A stretch of 64,000 bases of DNA from Massilia frigida (lineage in GTDB: Bacteria > Pseudomonadota > Gammaproteobacteria > Burkholderiales > Burkholderiaceae_D): NCBI RefSeq assembly GCF_011682175.1, contig NZ_WHJG01000039.1, positions 1 through 64,000 of the forward strand. Reading direction: 5' to 3'. The notes under the pieces were generated by a model, which was given only the letters and a program-made list of their open reading frames with translations, did not search any database and was not told the origin of the DNA. How positions within the stretch are numbered: position 1 is the stretch's first letter; each line of letters opens with the position of its first letter. This document shows positions 1 to 8,715 of this stretch, in pieces. The position numbers and the translations under genes are program-made.

Positions 1-91
1 GCCTATCTGCGCATGTCCAAACTCGCTCATTTACCCGTCAATCCCTTGCAGGCCGCCGTGAAGCGGTCGGTTTCAATTAGGCGATACCGTG

Positions 92-1205
92 GCGGTCGTC
101 AAGTTTCACCGAAAACGTCATAGAGCCTCCGCGTCGGCATGAGCGGTCAGGGCAACGATGGCCTGCAGCTTATCGCAGACGATTTTGGCGGCGACATCCT
201 GGGCCACAGCTTGCTGGCTCAAGCCGGTGACGTGCTCCAGATTGAGCCGGTGCTTGAGCCGTTTGAACGCTTCCTCGATGCCCCAGCGCTTATGGTAGAG
301 CTCGGCAAAGCATTCTGCCGGGTAAATTTCTTCGTCGAAGAGATTGGTCATCAGAACGCGTTGCTCGCCGCTGGGAGAGGCGTTGCGGACCAATCGGACA
401 CGCTGCGGTTTGCGCGGACATTCGTAGTCGAGCGCGTCCGGCTTGTTCGGCGCAGGCAGCGTGACGACCTGCTCAAGCGCCTTCGAGTGCATGAACGTGC
501 GCACGCAGGTGAAGCCGCTTGCATTGTCGACGCGCATGCAGAACTTGATGGCGCGGTGGTTCAGCACTGCGACCAGCCAGCGGCAAGGGTAGCCGCGATC
601 GAGCAGTAACAGGTCGTCCGGGGAAAGTAGGTCCAGGTGTTCGAACAGGAACTGGCGTTCGCCGCATTGATGGACGTTGTGCAGGGAGGCGGCGAGCATC
701 AGGTCAGGCCCCGGCAAGAACAGGCCGAACAGGATTTGATCGGCCAGAGCGGCCCGCTTCACATGGCTGGCCCGCAGCCCGAAACGCACCGTCGAGGCGT
801 CGGCGGCGACCAGGCGCAACCCGCGCCAGCGCGGCACAAAACCGTCCGTTTCGGCGCGCTTGATGAGCCAGTCGTTGAGACCCGGAATGGCAGTCAGGGA
901 TAGTTTGGCGCGCGCCTGGGCGAAAGCCTGCTCGGACACCTCGTGAACGAGCTGGGCTTGTTGGCGCAGATGGGCGAAGAAGGTGTCCAATTCGGCTTGG
1001 ATACTCATCCGCATGCCCGTCAGCATGATGGCAACCAGCGTCGCCAAGGGAAGCTTGCGACAGCGCGAGAACGCCATTGGATGGTCGGCGTGGCGCGCTT
1101 CCTGCAAAAATTCTGTTGAGCATAGTCGGGCAGCGAAATCTTGAAACAGCATGGACAGAACGGACATGGCAGACAGTGGAAATAAAAATTCACACTGACG
1201 ACCGC
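92..1205. mobile_element. IS4-family insertion sequence
   Basis: A single transposase gene is bracketed by a perfect 10-bp inverted repeat, GCGGTCGTCA at 92-101 and its complement TGACGACCGC at 1196-1205. AT-rich sequence resembling CAATTA lies just outside each copy, so the true ends may extend 10-20 bases further out. I could not see a convincing target-site duplication. To the left, a reading frame open from base 1 to a stop at 121-123 could be the tail of an interrupted gene, but it is too short to identify. Confidence 0.7.
118..1167 (-). CDS. IS4-family transposase
   Basis: A 349-residue DDE transposase that cuts and pastes its own element. The catalytic residues are visible: the first Asp is D123 (ADAST), the second is D190 (LLLDRGYP), and the third acidic residue is E298. 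E298 sits in a perfect IS4 signature Y-(2)-R-(3)-E-(6)-K at Y291, R294, E298 and K305. The length fits intact IS4 transposases and no frameshift is seen, so the enzyme may still be active. It is the only gene inside the inverted repeats. Confidence 0.92.
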   Translation of the reverse strand: MSVLSMLFQDFAARLCSTEFLQEARHADHPMAFSRCRKLPLATLVAIMLTGMRMSIQAELDTFFAHLRQQAQLVHEVSEQAFAQARAKLSLTAIPGLNDWLIKRAETDGFVPRWRGLRLVAADASTVRFGLRASHVKRAALADQILFGLFLPGPDLMLAASLHNVHQCGERQFLFEHLDLLSPDDLLLLDRGYPCRWLVAVLNHRAIKFCMRVDNASGFTCVRTFMHSKALEQVVTLPAPNKPDALDYECPRKPQRVRLVRNASPSGEQRVLMTNLFDEEIYPAECFAELYHKRWGIEEAFKRLKHRLNLEHVTGLSQQAVAQDVAAKIVCDKLQAIVALTAHADAEAL

Positions 1206-1406
1206 GCTTTTAATTTGGTGTCAAGTACGGACTTGGTAATATTGAAAATAAATTACATAAATGCACACAATTCTCTTAACTTGGATGGATTGCCTCGCTG
1301 CCCCATCCGTCTATTCGATCCGGCATGGACATCATTCTGTAGAATGAGGTCTTGAGCGCACAGGGCATGTGGCGCGGCTTTGGAAAATCGACAATCAGGA
1401 GATGCG

Positions 1407-2012
1407 ATGGGTATTGGGGTTAGGCTTTTCTTCGTGACGGATTGGCCGTATTTATCCCTGCCAAGATCAGGCGACGAAGTCATGGACATCATTGACGACG
1501 CTACGACGTATTTTTTCGAGGTCGAATGCGGTATTCCATTGAGCGTGAGTAAACCGCATTGGTGCCAAAGTCTGGAAGAGGAGTGCCGTCATTTAAGTAA
1601 TTGGAAGGCTGCTTATCGGGCAGGCGATTATTATGAGGAGGCGATCCGCCCCCTGATGACGAACGATGGGGAACGGGCCTGCGCCGACCGCGTTTTTGAA
1701 GAATTTTTTTGGGCAGGGGTCGAAGGCGAGGCGAACTCTCATCACGATTTGGTCGATGCGCCGAGATTTACCGGATACTGCGGTCTTTTGTTGTTTGCAT
1801 TCGCCCCGGAAAGTGTTGATCCATTTCTCGATTCCCTGTCGGCGCTGATCTCCCGATTCGAGAAGATGAACCTGCGATCTATCGCACCGGCATCCATGTA
1901 TAACAACTGGTATGCGTCGCCGGACGAATGGATATCCTATCTGAAGGAATGGATGGAGCCGTTCGCAGCCGCCAGCAAGATGAAGGCAGGGCTGATTGCT
2001 CATTCCTGCTGA
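1407..2012 (+). CDS. Hypothetical protein beside an IS element
   Basis: I do not recognise this 201-residue protein. I chose ATG 1407 because AGGAG lies 6 bases upstream; an in-frame ATG at 1380 has no ribosome-binding site. There is no signal peptide or transmembrane segment. It is acidic and rich in Trp, Tyr and Phe (for example EEFFW and NNWYASPDEWISYLKEW), suggesting a compact globular cytoplasmic protein. Its coding sequence is visibly more AT-rich than the neighbours and it lies beside the insertion sequence, both consistent with recent acquisition. An immunity-type protein is one possibility, but no toxin partner is visible. Confidence 0.6.
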   Translation: MGIGVRLFFVTDWPYLSLPRSGDEVMDIIDDATTYFFEVECGIPLSVSKPHWCQSLEEECRHLSNWKAAYRAGDYYEEAIRPLMTNDGERACADRVFEEFFWAGVEGEANSHHDLVDAPRFTGYCGLLLFAFAPESVDPFLDSLSALISRFEKMNLRSIAPASMYNNWYASPDEWISYLKEWMEPFAAASKMKAGLIAHSC

Positions 2013-2116
2013 ATCCGATTCTGTGAATGGTGGCCTTCCCCCCATTCCGTGGGATGCGCAATGCCGCGAAAGGGTGTAAATTCCGCCAACACCCACCCTC
2101 ATCAAGAAGGAACATC

Positions 2117-2521
2117 ATGTCCATTACCGTCAAGCGCGATCTGTCGCAACCGATGCGCCATATCGTCCACGTGCGCAATCACCTGATCCCGGCCGATGGT
2201 TCGGTCGAAGAGGGCGGCGCCGATGCCGGCCCCTCGCCGCACGACCTGTACGATGCCGCCCTGGGCGCCTGCAAGGCCCTCACCGTGGTCTGGTACGCGA
2301 AGCGCAAGGGCATTCCGGTCGAGGACATCGAAGTGACCATCGAGCGCGATGCCAGCGACGAGCGCAAGGGTGTGTACCGCCTGTCCGCCGCGCTGCAATT
2401 CGGCGGCGACCTGTCCGAGGCCCAGCGCGCCGACCTGCTTTCCGCCGCCGAGAAATGCCCCATTCAAAAGCTGATGACCGGCGTGACCACCGAAATCACC
2501 ACCACCCTAGTGCAGCCATGA
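2117..2521 (+). CDS. OsmC/Ohr-family peroxiredoxin-like protein
   Basis: A 134-residue OsmC-family protein. Members reduce organic hydroperoxides using two conserved cysteines, seen here as C52 (GACKAL) and C114 (EKCPIQKL). The segment DAGPSPHDLYDAALGAC is the usual OsmC core before the first cysteine. Start 2117 follows AGAAGGA. The stop codon overlaps the start of the pirin gene (ATGA, 2518-2521), so the two are probably co-translated. The pairing suggests an oxidative-stress or detoxification unit; whether it is OsmC, Ohr or a YhfA-like subgroup is not settled. Confidence 0.88.
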   Translation: MSITVKRDLSQPMRHIVHVRNHLIPADGSVEEGGADAGPSPHDLYDAALGACKALTVVWYAKRKGIPVEDIEVTIERDASDERKGVYRLSAALQFGGDLSEAQRADLLSAAEKCPIQKLMTGVTTEITTTLVQP

Positions 2522-3387
2522 GCATCGCCTACTTTTTCAAGCCGCACGAAAAGGATATCGGCGGCGGCTTTCGCGTGCGCCGCGTGCTGCCGGCCGCGGC
2601 CAAGCAGGCGGTCGGGCCATTCATCTTCTTCGACCACTTCGGTCCCCTCGACGCGCCGGCCGAGGCCAATCACGATGTGCGTCCGCATCCGCACATCGGC
2701 CTGGCCACGGTGACGTATCTGTACGAAGGCGCCATCGAGCACCGCGACAGCGTCGGTTCGGTGCAGCGCATCGAACCGGGCGCGATCAACTGGATGACGG
2801 CTGGCAGCGGCATCGTCCATTCCGAACGCACCCCGCCTGACCTGGCCGGCAAGCCGCGCCGCTCGCACGGCCTGCAACTGTGGGCCGCGCTGCCGCGCGC
2901 GCACGAGGAAGACGCGCCCAGCTTCGCGCACACACCGGCGAGCGAGATCCCGCTGGCGCAGCTCGACGGCGCGCTGGTGCGGGTGCTGATCGGCAGCGCC
3001 TTCGGCCAGACCTCGCCGGTGGCGACCTTCAGCGAAACGCTGTACCTCGACATCGCGCTCGACGCCGGCCGCAGCATCGAACTCGATGATTTGCCGCCCG
3101 AAGCGGCGATCTATCCGGTAGCGGGCGAGATCGCGATCGACGGCGAGCTGCTCTCGCCGCACACGATGGCCTATATCGACGCCGGCAGCGGCGCCAGCGT
3201 GTACACCAGCGCCGGCGCGCAGTTCGTGGTCATCGGCGGCGCGCCGCTGGACGGCCAGCGCAGCATGTACTGGAATTTCGTCTCGTCGAGCAAGGAGCGC
3301 ATCGCGCGCGCCTGCGACGATTGGGAGCAGCAGCGTTTCGACAAGGTGCCTGGCGAGACCGAGTTCATTCCCTTGCCGAAGCGCTGA
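2518..3387 (+). CDS. Pirin family protein
   Basis: A 289-residue bicupin of the pirin family. The N-terminal cupin keeps the metal-binding set H57, H59, H101 and E103, close to the numbering of characterised pirins. The motifs FDHFGP, RPHPHIGLATVTYL and TAGSGIVHSE are diagnostic. Some bacterial pirins have quercetin 2,3-dioxygenase activity and others bind metabolic enzymes; the sequence does not decide which applies. No signal peptide, so cytoplasmic. It is the second gene of a two-gene operon with the OsmC-like gene, starting inside that gene's stop codon. Confidence 0.93.
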   Translation: MSIAYFFKPHEKDIGGGFRVRRVLPAAAKQAVGPFIFFDHFGPLDAPAEANHDVRPHPHIGLATVTYLYEGAIEHRDSVGSVQRIEPGAINWMTAGSGIVHSERTPPDLAGKPRRSHGLQLWAALPRAHEEDAPSFAHTPASEIPLAQLDGALVRVLIGSAFGQTSPVATFSETLYLDIALDAGRSIELDDLPPEAAIYPVAGEIAIDGELLSPHTMAYIDAGSGASVYTSAGAQFVVIGGAPLDGQRSMYWNFVSSSKERIARACDDWEQQRFDKVPGETEFIPLPKR

Positions 3388-3449
3388 CAGGGAACTTTGC
3401 GGCAGGGCAGCGGTCTAAGCCTTCACATCAACAAACCGTGGAGGCGGTC

Positions 3450-3557
3450 ATGAAGATTCCTGATGAGCTGCAAATTCCCGCTATCGTCTTTACGCTGCAG
3501 GCGGCGCTGCTGTTCGGCGTGGCGATGGTGTTCCTGGTACTTCTCCCCGGCGGCTGA
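3450..3557 (+). CDS. 35-residue single-span membrane peptide
   Basis: A small reading frame starting at ATG 3450 with GGAGG a few bases upstream. It encodes about 35 residues: a short polar head (MKIPDELQIP), then a hydrophobic stretch of about 20 residues (AIVFTLQAALLFGVAMVFLV) and a Pro-Gly-Gly end. The ribosome-binding site and clean membrane-span composition support translation. Family and function are unknown. It lies 60 bases after the pirin gene and could belong to that transcript. Confidence 0.55.
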   Translation: MKIPDELQIPAIVFTLQAALLFGVAMVFLVLLPGG

Positions 3558-3759
3558 GCCCGCCATGCCGGCGGCCGCTGCTGCCGCCGGCTTCACGACA
3601 CGGCGCTACCGCCAAGGCCTCGTCAAGCGCGCCCCCCCCCACGCGTTATGTTTCCGAGATGCAACGTTGTCGCGGATTTGAATGTTTCCTCAGTACACAA
3701 TATGTTGCCAGTGGGACATAATGCATCCCCAGCATTCAGCAACCCATTGAGGAACCAGT

Positions 3760-4956
3760 ATGAACCAACCACTGCGCCTGACCCTGGCGACCGCGATCTT
3801 GGCAGCGTTCAGCCTGTCGTCGCACGCCGCCGACGCGCCCACCGTCACCATCAGCGGGTTCGGCACGGCCGCCCTGACGGCCACCGATACGGACGATGTC
3901 GAGTACGCGCGTTTCAACCAGGCCGCCGGCGTCGGCAAGAGCCCGCGCGCCGGTGTCGATTCCAACTTCGGCATCCAGGGCACGGCCAAGATCAATGACT
4001 GGCTGTCGTTTACCGCGCAGGGCCTGGCCCGCAAGAACGCACGCGATGCCTATGGCGCCGAACTGAGCTGGGCGTTCGCCAAGTTCAAGGTCAGCGACGA
4101 GATCTCGATCCGCGTCGGCCGCATCGGCATGCCGATCTACATGATTTCCGACTTCCGCCAGGTGGGCTACGCCAACACCATGATCCGTCCGTCGCAGGAA
4201 GTGTATGGCCAGATCTACGGCGACTCGTACGACGGCGCCGATGCCATGTATCAGCACAACTTCGGCGATACCACCGTGACCGCCCAGATCGGCGTCGGCA
4301 CGATGTCGGCCAGGATTACGGACAACAACCGGATCAAGTACAAGCCGGCGACGACGGTCAATATCGTGGCTGAAAACGGCCCGTTCACCGTGCGTTTTGG
4401 TCGTGCCGACGCCAAGGTCAGCGTGGAAGGCAGCGAATCGATCGACGGCCTGATCGCGACGCTGCACAAGGTGGGGATGAGCAAGGTCGCCAACGACCTG
4501 TCGGTCACCGATGTCGACGGTTCGTTCACCTCGCTCGGCTTCACCATGGATTACAAGAATGTCCTGGTGCAGGGCGAATATGCCGTGCGCAAGACCGACT
4601 CGCTCACCCTGCCGGACACCAGCTCGTATTACGCGATGCTCGGTTACCGCTTCGGCAAGGTGACACCGTATTACTACTACGGCACGGTCAAGCAGGACAG
4701 CGCACGCACGTACGCCGGCTTGCCGGCCACCGGCCCGCTGGCAGCGCTCGGCGCCGGCGTCAACGTCGCCATCAAGGCTGGCCTGCAATCGACCAATGCG
4801 CTTGGCCTGCGCTGGGACTTCCACAAGTCCGCCGCACTCAAGGTCCAGGTCGACCGCATCAAGCCACGCGATGGCGCCGGCACCTTCCTCAGGGCCAAGC
4901 CCGGATTCAGCGACACGGTCAACGTGTACGCCGCCGGCATCGATTTTGTATTTTAA
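3760..4956 (+). CDS. Outer-membrane porin-like protein (copy 1)
   Basis: A 398-residue protein with a signal peptide (hydrophobic core LTLATAILAAFSL, cleavage after SHA near residue 23). The alternating beta-strand pattern and the terminal Phe (AAGIDFVF) are typical of outer-membrane barrels. ATG 3760 follows GAGGA. It is followed after 10 bases by a short phosphate-binding-protein-like gene, and the whole pair is repeated directly downstream. By analogy with phosphate-selective porins it may admit an anion, but the substrate is inferred only from the partner gene. The two copies differ most in loop-like segments such as residues around 148-168. Confidence 0.82.
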   Translation: MNQPLRLTLATAILAAFSLSSHAADAPTVTISGFGTAALTATDTDDVEYARFNQAAGVGKSPRAGVDSNFGIQGTAKINDWLSFTAQGLARKNARDAYGAELSWAFAKFKVSDEISIRVGRIGMPIYMISDFRQVGYANTMIRPSQEVYGQIYGDSYDGADAMYQHNFGDTTVTAQIGVGTMSARITDNNRIKYKPATTVNIVAENGPFTVRFGRADAKVSVEGSESIDGLIATLHKVGMSKVANDLSVTDVDGSFTSLGFTMDYKNVLVQGEYAVRKTDSLTLPDTSSYYAMLGYRFGKVTPYYYYGTVKQDSARTYAGLPATGPLAALGAGVNVAIKAGLQSTNALGLRWDFHKSAALKVQVDRIKPRDGAGTFLRAKPGFSDTVNVYAAGIDFVF

Positions 4957-4966
4957 GGAGAGCGGC

Positions 4967-5377
4967 ATGAAGACAACTATCGGCAAGATGCTGCTTGCAG
5001 CCGGCTTGTTTGCGGCGACCGTCCCCGCCCTGGCGGACATCGTGGTCATCGTCAACCCGAAGAATCCGGCCACGCGCATGTTCAGCGAACAGGCTGCCCA
5101 GTTTTTCGTCGGTAAATCGGCCCTGTTCACACCGGTCGAGTTCAACGAAGGCGCGGCCATCCGCACCGAGTTCTATAGCAAGGTGCTGCAGAAGGAACCG
5201 GCGCAGGTCAAGGCTATCTGGTCCAAGCTGGTGTTCACCGGCAAGGGCACGGCACCGAAGGAATATCATTCGGCAGCCGAGGTGAAGAAGGCGGTTGCGG
5301 CGGATGTGAGCGCGATCGGCTACATCGACAAGTCGGCCGTGGACGATAGCGTGAAAGTCATCCTCACGGTGCAGTAA
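4967..5377 (+). CDS. Short PstS-like phosphate-binding family protein (copy 1)
   Basis: A 136-residue exported protein with signal peptide ending VPALA (about residue 23). It resembles the N-terminal part of phosphate ABC-transporter binding proteins (IVVIVNPKNPATRMFSEQAAQFFVGKS, and AVAADVSAIGYIDKS near the end) but is only about half the usual length. No permease or ATPase lies nearby, so it may work with the upstream porin rather than a Pst importer. The start at 4967 follows AAGGAGAGCGGC. It differs from the copy at 6956-7366 at only about five residues. Confidence 0.78.
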   Translation: MKTTIGKMLLAAGLFAATVPALADIVVIVNPKNPATRMFSEQAAQFFVGKSALFTPVEFNEGAAIRTEFYSKVLQKEPAQVKAIWSKLVFTGKGTAPKEYHSAAEVKKAVAADVSAIGYIDKSAVDDSVKVILTVQ

Positions 5378-5748
5378 GCCATTGCGGCCCGGGCCGTTGC
5401 GCCCGGCAAGCAGTCACACGGCGTCATCCATTGCGCCGGTCCTTGCGGCCGGCGCATGCCTCCTCTTGCATCCCTCCCGTCATCATCTATTTCCCAGTGG
5501 CTCGCGATTGATTGCCGTACGTAATGCCGGCTGCCGCTTGGCCAGGCCTGGAACTTTTCACTTTGGCATGCCATAAAATCACCTTTCGAGAAGAAGCTTA
5601 TTTCTTAGGCTAGATTAAAGCCCATCAATGCCCGCCTGTGTTCCTTCGATACAACGCTTTCGTGAAATTGAACGCGTGCGCGGTACACAAATAGTTACTC
5701 GTGGCCCACACTGAAGCCTCAGTACTAGTGAACCATTGAGGAGAAAGT
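5378..5748. other. Intergenic region with second-copy leader and GC-rich hairpin
   Basis: Between the two cassettes there is no convincing gene. Near 5434-5455 GCGCCGG and CCGGCGC can pair into a hairpin, but no T tract follows, so it is a weak terminator candidate. The last 80 bases match the leader of the first porin (GTACACAA, then CCATTGAGGA), so they probably carry the promoter of the second copy. Confidence 0.5.
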
Positions 5749-6945
5749 ATGAATCAACCATTGCGTCTTGCCCTGGTCTCGGCAATCCTGGCAGCCTTCA
5801 GCATGGCGTCGCACGCGGCCGATGGCCCGACCGTCACCATCAGCGGATTCGGTACCGCGGCCCTGACCGCGACCGATACCGACGACGTCGAATTCGCGCG
5901 GCCGAATCAGCAGGCCGGTGTGGGCAAGAGCCCGCGTCCGGGTGTCGATTCCAATGTCGGCATCCAGGGCGCGGCCAAGATGAATGACTGGTTGTCGTTC
6001 ACGGTGCAGGGCCTGGCGCGCAAGAATGCCCGCGATGCCTGGGGCGCTGAGCTGAGCTGGGCGTTCGCCAAGTTCAAGGTCAATGACGAGCTGTCGATTC
6101 GCCTCGGCCGTATCGGCATGCCGATCTACATGATTTCGGATTTCCGCCAGGTGGGCTACGCCAACACCATGATCCGCCCACCCACCGAGGTGTATCGCCA
6201 GGTGAACGGCGACTCCTTCGATGGCGTCGATGTGGTGTATCAGCACAGTTTCGGCGACACCACGGTGACGGCGCAGGCGGGCATCGGCAATATGAAGGCC
6301 AGGAGCACTGACGATGCCAAGGTCAAGTACCGGCCGGCGACGGCGATTCACATCGTGGCCGAAAACGGGCCGTTCACCGTGCGCTTCGGCCGTGCCGATG
6401 CCAAGGTCACCGTGGAAGACAACAAGGCGCTCGACGGCTTGCTGGCCACCTTGCGCCGGGTTGGCCTGACCCAGGTCGCGCAAGACCTCAGCATTACCGA
6501 TGTCGACGGCTCCTTCACCTCGGTCGGCTTCACCATGGATTACAAGAACATCCTGGTGCAGGCCGAATATGCGATGCGCAGGACCGATTCGCTCATCATC
6601 GTGGACACCAATTCCTACTACGCCATGTTCGGCTATCGCTTCGGCAAGGTGACGCCGTACTACTACTACGGCGACACCAAGCAGGACAGCGCCCGTACAT
6701 ATGCCGGCTTGCCGACCAGCGGCCCGCTGGCGCCGCTGTCCGCTGGCGTGAACGGCGTGGTCAAGGCGGCGCAGCAATCGACCAACGCGCTCGGCGTGCG
6801 CTGGGACTTCAGCAAGTCCGCCGCGCTCAAGGTGCAGGTCGACCGCATCAAGCCACGCGATGGCGCCGGCACCTTCCTGAGAGCCAAGCCAGGCTTTCAC
6901 GACACGGTGAACGTGTATGCCGCCGGCATCGATTTCGTATTTTAA
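5749..6945 (+). CDS. Outer-membrane porin-like protein (copy 2)
   Basis: A 398-residue paralogue of the porin at 3760-4956, equal in length and aligning without visible gaps. It has the same signal peptide layout (cut after SHA) and terminal Phe (AAGIDFVF). The core segments GVGKSPRPGVDSN, FRQVGYANTMIRP and LKVQVDRIKPRDGAGTFLRAKPGF are shared, while surface-loop regions differ (EVYRQVNGDSFDGVDVV here). This pattern fits a barrel under constraint with loops free to vary. ATG 5749 follows GAGGAGAAAGT. It is followed 10 bases later by its own binding-protein partner. Confidence 0.82.
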   Translation: MNQPLRLALVSAILAAFSMASHAADGPTVTISGFGTAALTATDTDDVEFARPNQQAGVGKSPRPGVDSNVGIQGAAKMNDWLSFTVQGLARKNARDAWGAELSWAFAKFKVNDELSIRLGRIGMPIYMISDFRQVGYANTMIRPPTEVYRQVNGDSFDGVDVVYQHSFGDTTVTAQAGIGNMKARSTDDAKVKYRPATAIHIVAENGPFTVRFGRADAKVTVEDNKALDGLLATLRRVGLTQVAQDLSITDVDGSFTSVGFTMDYKNILVQAEYAMRRTDSLIIVDTNSYYAMFGYRFGKVTPYYYYGDTKQDSARTYAGLPTSGPLAPLSAGVNGVVKAAQQSTNALGVRWDFSKSAALKVQVDRIKPRDGAGTFLRAKPGFHDTVNVYAAGIDFVF

Positions 6946-6955
6946 GGAGAGCAGC

Positions 6956-7366
6956 ATGAAGACTATCATCGGCAAGATGCTGCTTGCGGCTGGCTTGTTC
7001 GCGGCGACCGTGCCCGCCCTGGCGGAAATCGTGGTCATCGTCAATCCCAAGAATCCGGCCACGCGCATGTTCAGCGAGCAAGCGGCTCAGTTTTTCATCG
7101 GCAAGTCGGCCTTGTTCACGCCGATCGAGTTCAATGAAGGCGCGGCCATCCGCACCGAGTTCTATAGCAAGGTGCTGCAGAAGGAACCGGCGCAGGTCAA
7201 GGCCATCTGGTCCAAACTGGTGTTCACCGGCAAGGGCACGGCACCGAAGGAATATCATTCGGCCGCCGAGGTGAAGAAGGCGGTCGCGGCGGATGTGAGC
7301 GCGATCGGCTACATCGACAAGTCGGCCGTGGACGATACCGTGAAAGTCATTCTCACGGTGCAGTAA
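6956..7366 (+). CDS. Short PstS-like phosphate-binding family protein (copy 2)
   Basis: A 136-residue exported protein nearly identical to the one at 4967-5377; the five differences I see are conservative (for example D/E after the signal peptide, V/I twice, S/T near the end). Signal peptide to about residue 23 (VPALA). It is the last gene of the duplicated unit and a strong hairpin follows at 7404-7437. Role as for copy 1: a periplasmic anion-binding partner of the porin is an inference from gene order. Confidence 0.78.
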   Translation: MKTIIGKMLLAAGLFAATVPALAEIVVIVNPKNPATRMFSEQAAQFFIGKSALFTPIEFNEGAAIRTEFYSKVLQKEPAQVKAIWSKLVFTGKGTAPKEYHSAAEVKKAVAADVSAIGYIDKSAVDDTVKVILTVQ

Positions 7367-7403
7367 GCAGCGGCGGGCGTCAGCGGCCCGCGCAAGAACA
7401 GGT

Positions 7404-7437
7404 ACAAGGCCCTTGCGCTGTGCGGCAAGGGCCTTGT
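7404..7437 (+). terminator. Rho-independent terminator after the duplicated cassette
   Basis: A perfect 13-bp stem (ACAAGGCCCTTGC at 7404-7416, GCAAGGGCCTTGT at 7425-7437) with an 8-base loop, followed by CGTTT. It lies 37 bases after the second binding-protein stop codon. Confidence 0.8.
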
Positions 7438-7521
7438 CGTTTCCGGCGCAGAAACTTGCCGCCGCACGCGCGCATCTGCTAGGCTGGGCGACCGCGGCAT
7501 GCCGCTCACCACGCCCATCCG

Positions 7522-8499
7522 ATGACGCCACTTCCCGCCGCCCCCCTGACCGTTCCCGCACCGGACGGCGTGCCCGTCTTCGGCCGCTTTGCCGGCGCCG
7601 CCACGTGCTTCGACTGGGCTCGCCTGGCCGCGCCGCACGCGCGCAGCCGCTGGTGGCGCCGCTTCCACCACAAGCGCTGGCACTACACCGCGCTCGCTAC
7701 CGATCAATTGTTTTGCGGCATAGCCATCGTCGATGTCGGCTGGACCAACACGGCCTTTGCGTATGTGTTCGAGCGCGGGCAGGGCGCGGTGGTCGCGGGC
7801 TTTTCGCGCGACGGTATTCCGGGGCTGACGGCGCGCCTGGCCGGTCACGCGGGTGAACAGAGCCGTTTCAGTTTTGCCGGCAGCCGCATCGCCATGTCGG
7901 CCAGCACGCTGTCGCTGCGCTGCAAGGACGTGCGGATCGATGCCGCCTTTGGCGCAGCGGGCGCGCCGCTGTTGCTGGCCGTGGGGCCGGTGCAGGGCGG
8001 GGCGGTGCATGCGACGCAGAAATCATCGGGCCTTGCACTCACGGGCACGGTGCGCGTCGGCGAGCGCGCGTACCAGCTCGATGGCGGCGTTGCCAGCTTC
8101 GACTATTCAAACGGTTTACTGGCGCGCAATACGGCGTGGCGCTGGGCGTCGGCGCACAGCCTGGAACTGGGCTTCAATTTGCAGGCCGGCTATTTCGGCT
8201 CGCACGAGAACGCCTTGTGGCTGGACGGCCGCCTGATCGGACTTGGCGCCGCCACGTTCGAGTTCGTCGAGGGCGATCCGATGGCGCCGTGGCACGTGTT
8301 CACCGACGACGGCTTGCTCGACCTGCATTTCACGCCGGAAGGGGCGCGCCGCGAGGACAAGAACCTGCTGGTGGCGGCCAGCCGCTATGTGCAGCCGATC
8401 GGTACGTTTTCCGGGTGGGTGAGGGCGAGTGCGGATGGGCCGCGCCGTACCGTGACGCGTCTGGCCGGCGTGACCGAAGACCACGCGTCGCGCTGGTAG
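7522..8499 (+). CDS. DUF2804 family protein
   Basis: A 325-residue protein matching my memory of the DUF2804 family: the N-terminal RFAGAATCFDWARL, the basic aromatic block RWWRRFHHKRWHY, the central LLARNTAWRWASAHS and the C-terminal NALWLDGRLIGLG. No signal peptide or membrane span is evident. The family has no established biochemical role; some members resemble lipocalin-like lipid-binding folds. No ribosome-binding site is obvious before ATG 7522. It appears to be a single-gene unit behind the terminator of the porin cassette. Confidence 0.75.
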   Translation: MTPLPAAPLTVPAPDGVPVFGRFAGAATCFDWARLAAPHARSRWWRRFHHKRWHYTALATDQLFCGIAIVDVGWTNTAFAYVFERGQGAVVAGFSRDGIPGLTARLAGHAGEQSRFSFAGSRIAMSASTLSLRCKDVRIDAAFGAAGAPLLLAVGPVQGGAVHATQKSSGLALTGTVRVGERAYQLDGGVASFDYSNGLLARNTAWRWASAHSLELGFNLQAGYFGSHENALWLDGRLIGLGAATFEFVEGDPMAPWHVFTDDGLLDLHFTPEGARREDKNLLVAASRYVQPIGTFSGWVRASADGPRRTVTRLAGVTEDHASRW

Positions 8500-8560
8500 C
8501 GCACCTCGGCGTGACTGGTTCGGCTTGCCCTTGCGCTTGCCCGGCTTTACTTCTGTGTCG

Positions 8561-8597
8561 AAAGTAGTTCCCATCAAAAAGGAGTGGGAACTACTTT
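8561..8597. terminator. Strong hairpin, possible bidirectional terminator
   Basis: A perfect 13-bp inverted repeat: AAAGTAGTTCCCA at 8561-8573 and TGGGAACTACTTT at 8585-8597, loop of 11 bases. It lies between the convergent ends of the DUF2804 gene and the secreted protein gene at 8716. The stem ends in AAA/TTT on both strands, which suits termination in both directions. Confidence 0.55.
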
Positions 8598-8715
8598 ACG
8601 GGCGAGCCTGGTTACATCCAGACGGTGCGAGCAAGACGCTTACGCGTTTCGCGAGGGCGGTCCCACCCGGAAGCAGGACGAATGCGAGCGCGTCGCGTGC
8701 TGTGAAAAACCTTGC

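Larger units (their letters stand above)
3680..7366 (+). repeat. Tandem duplication of a porin + binding-protein cassette
   Basis: Two direct copies of a unit of about 1.7 kb: roughly 3680-5377 and 5668-7366. Each holds a leader containing a GTACACAA-type block and CCATTGAGGA before the start codon, a 398-codon porin gene and a 136-codon binding-protein gene spaced 10 bases apart. By eye the short proteins are nearly identical (about 131 of 136 residues) while the porins have diverged more, mainly in loops. Confidence 0.9.

Noticed and set aside
1-123. A short open frame from the window edge to the IS left end
   Set aside because: Only 40 codons are visible and nothing is recognisable, so it is not listed as a gene.
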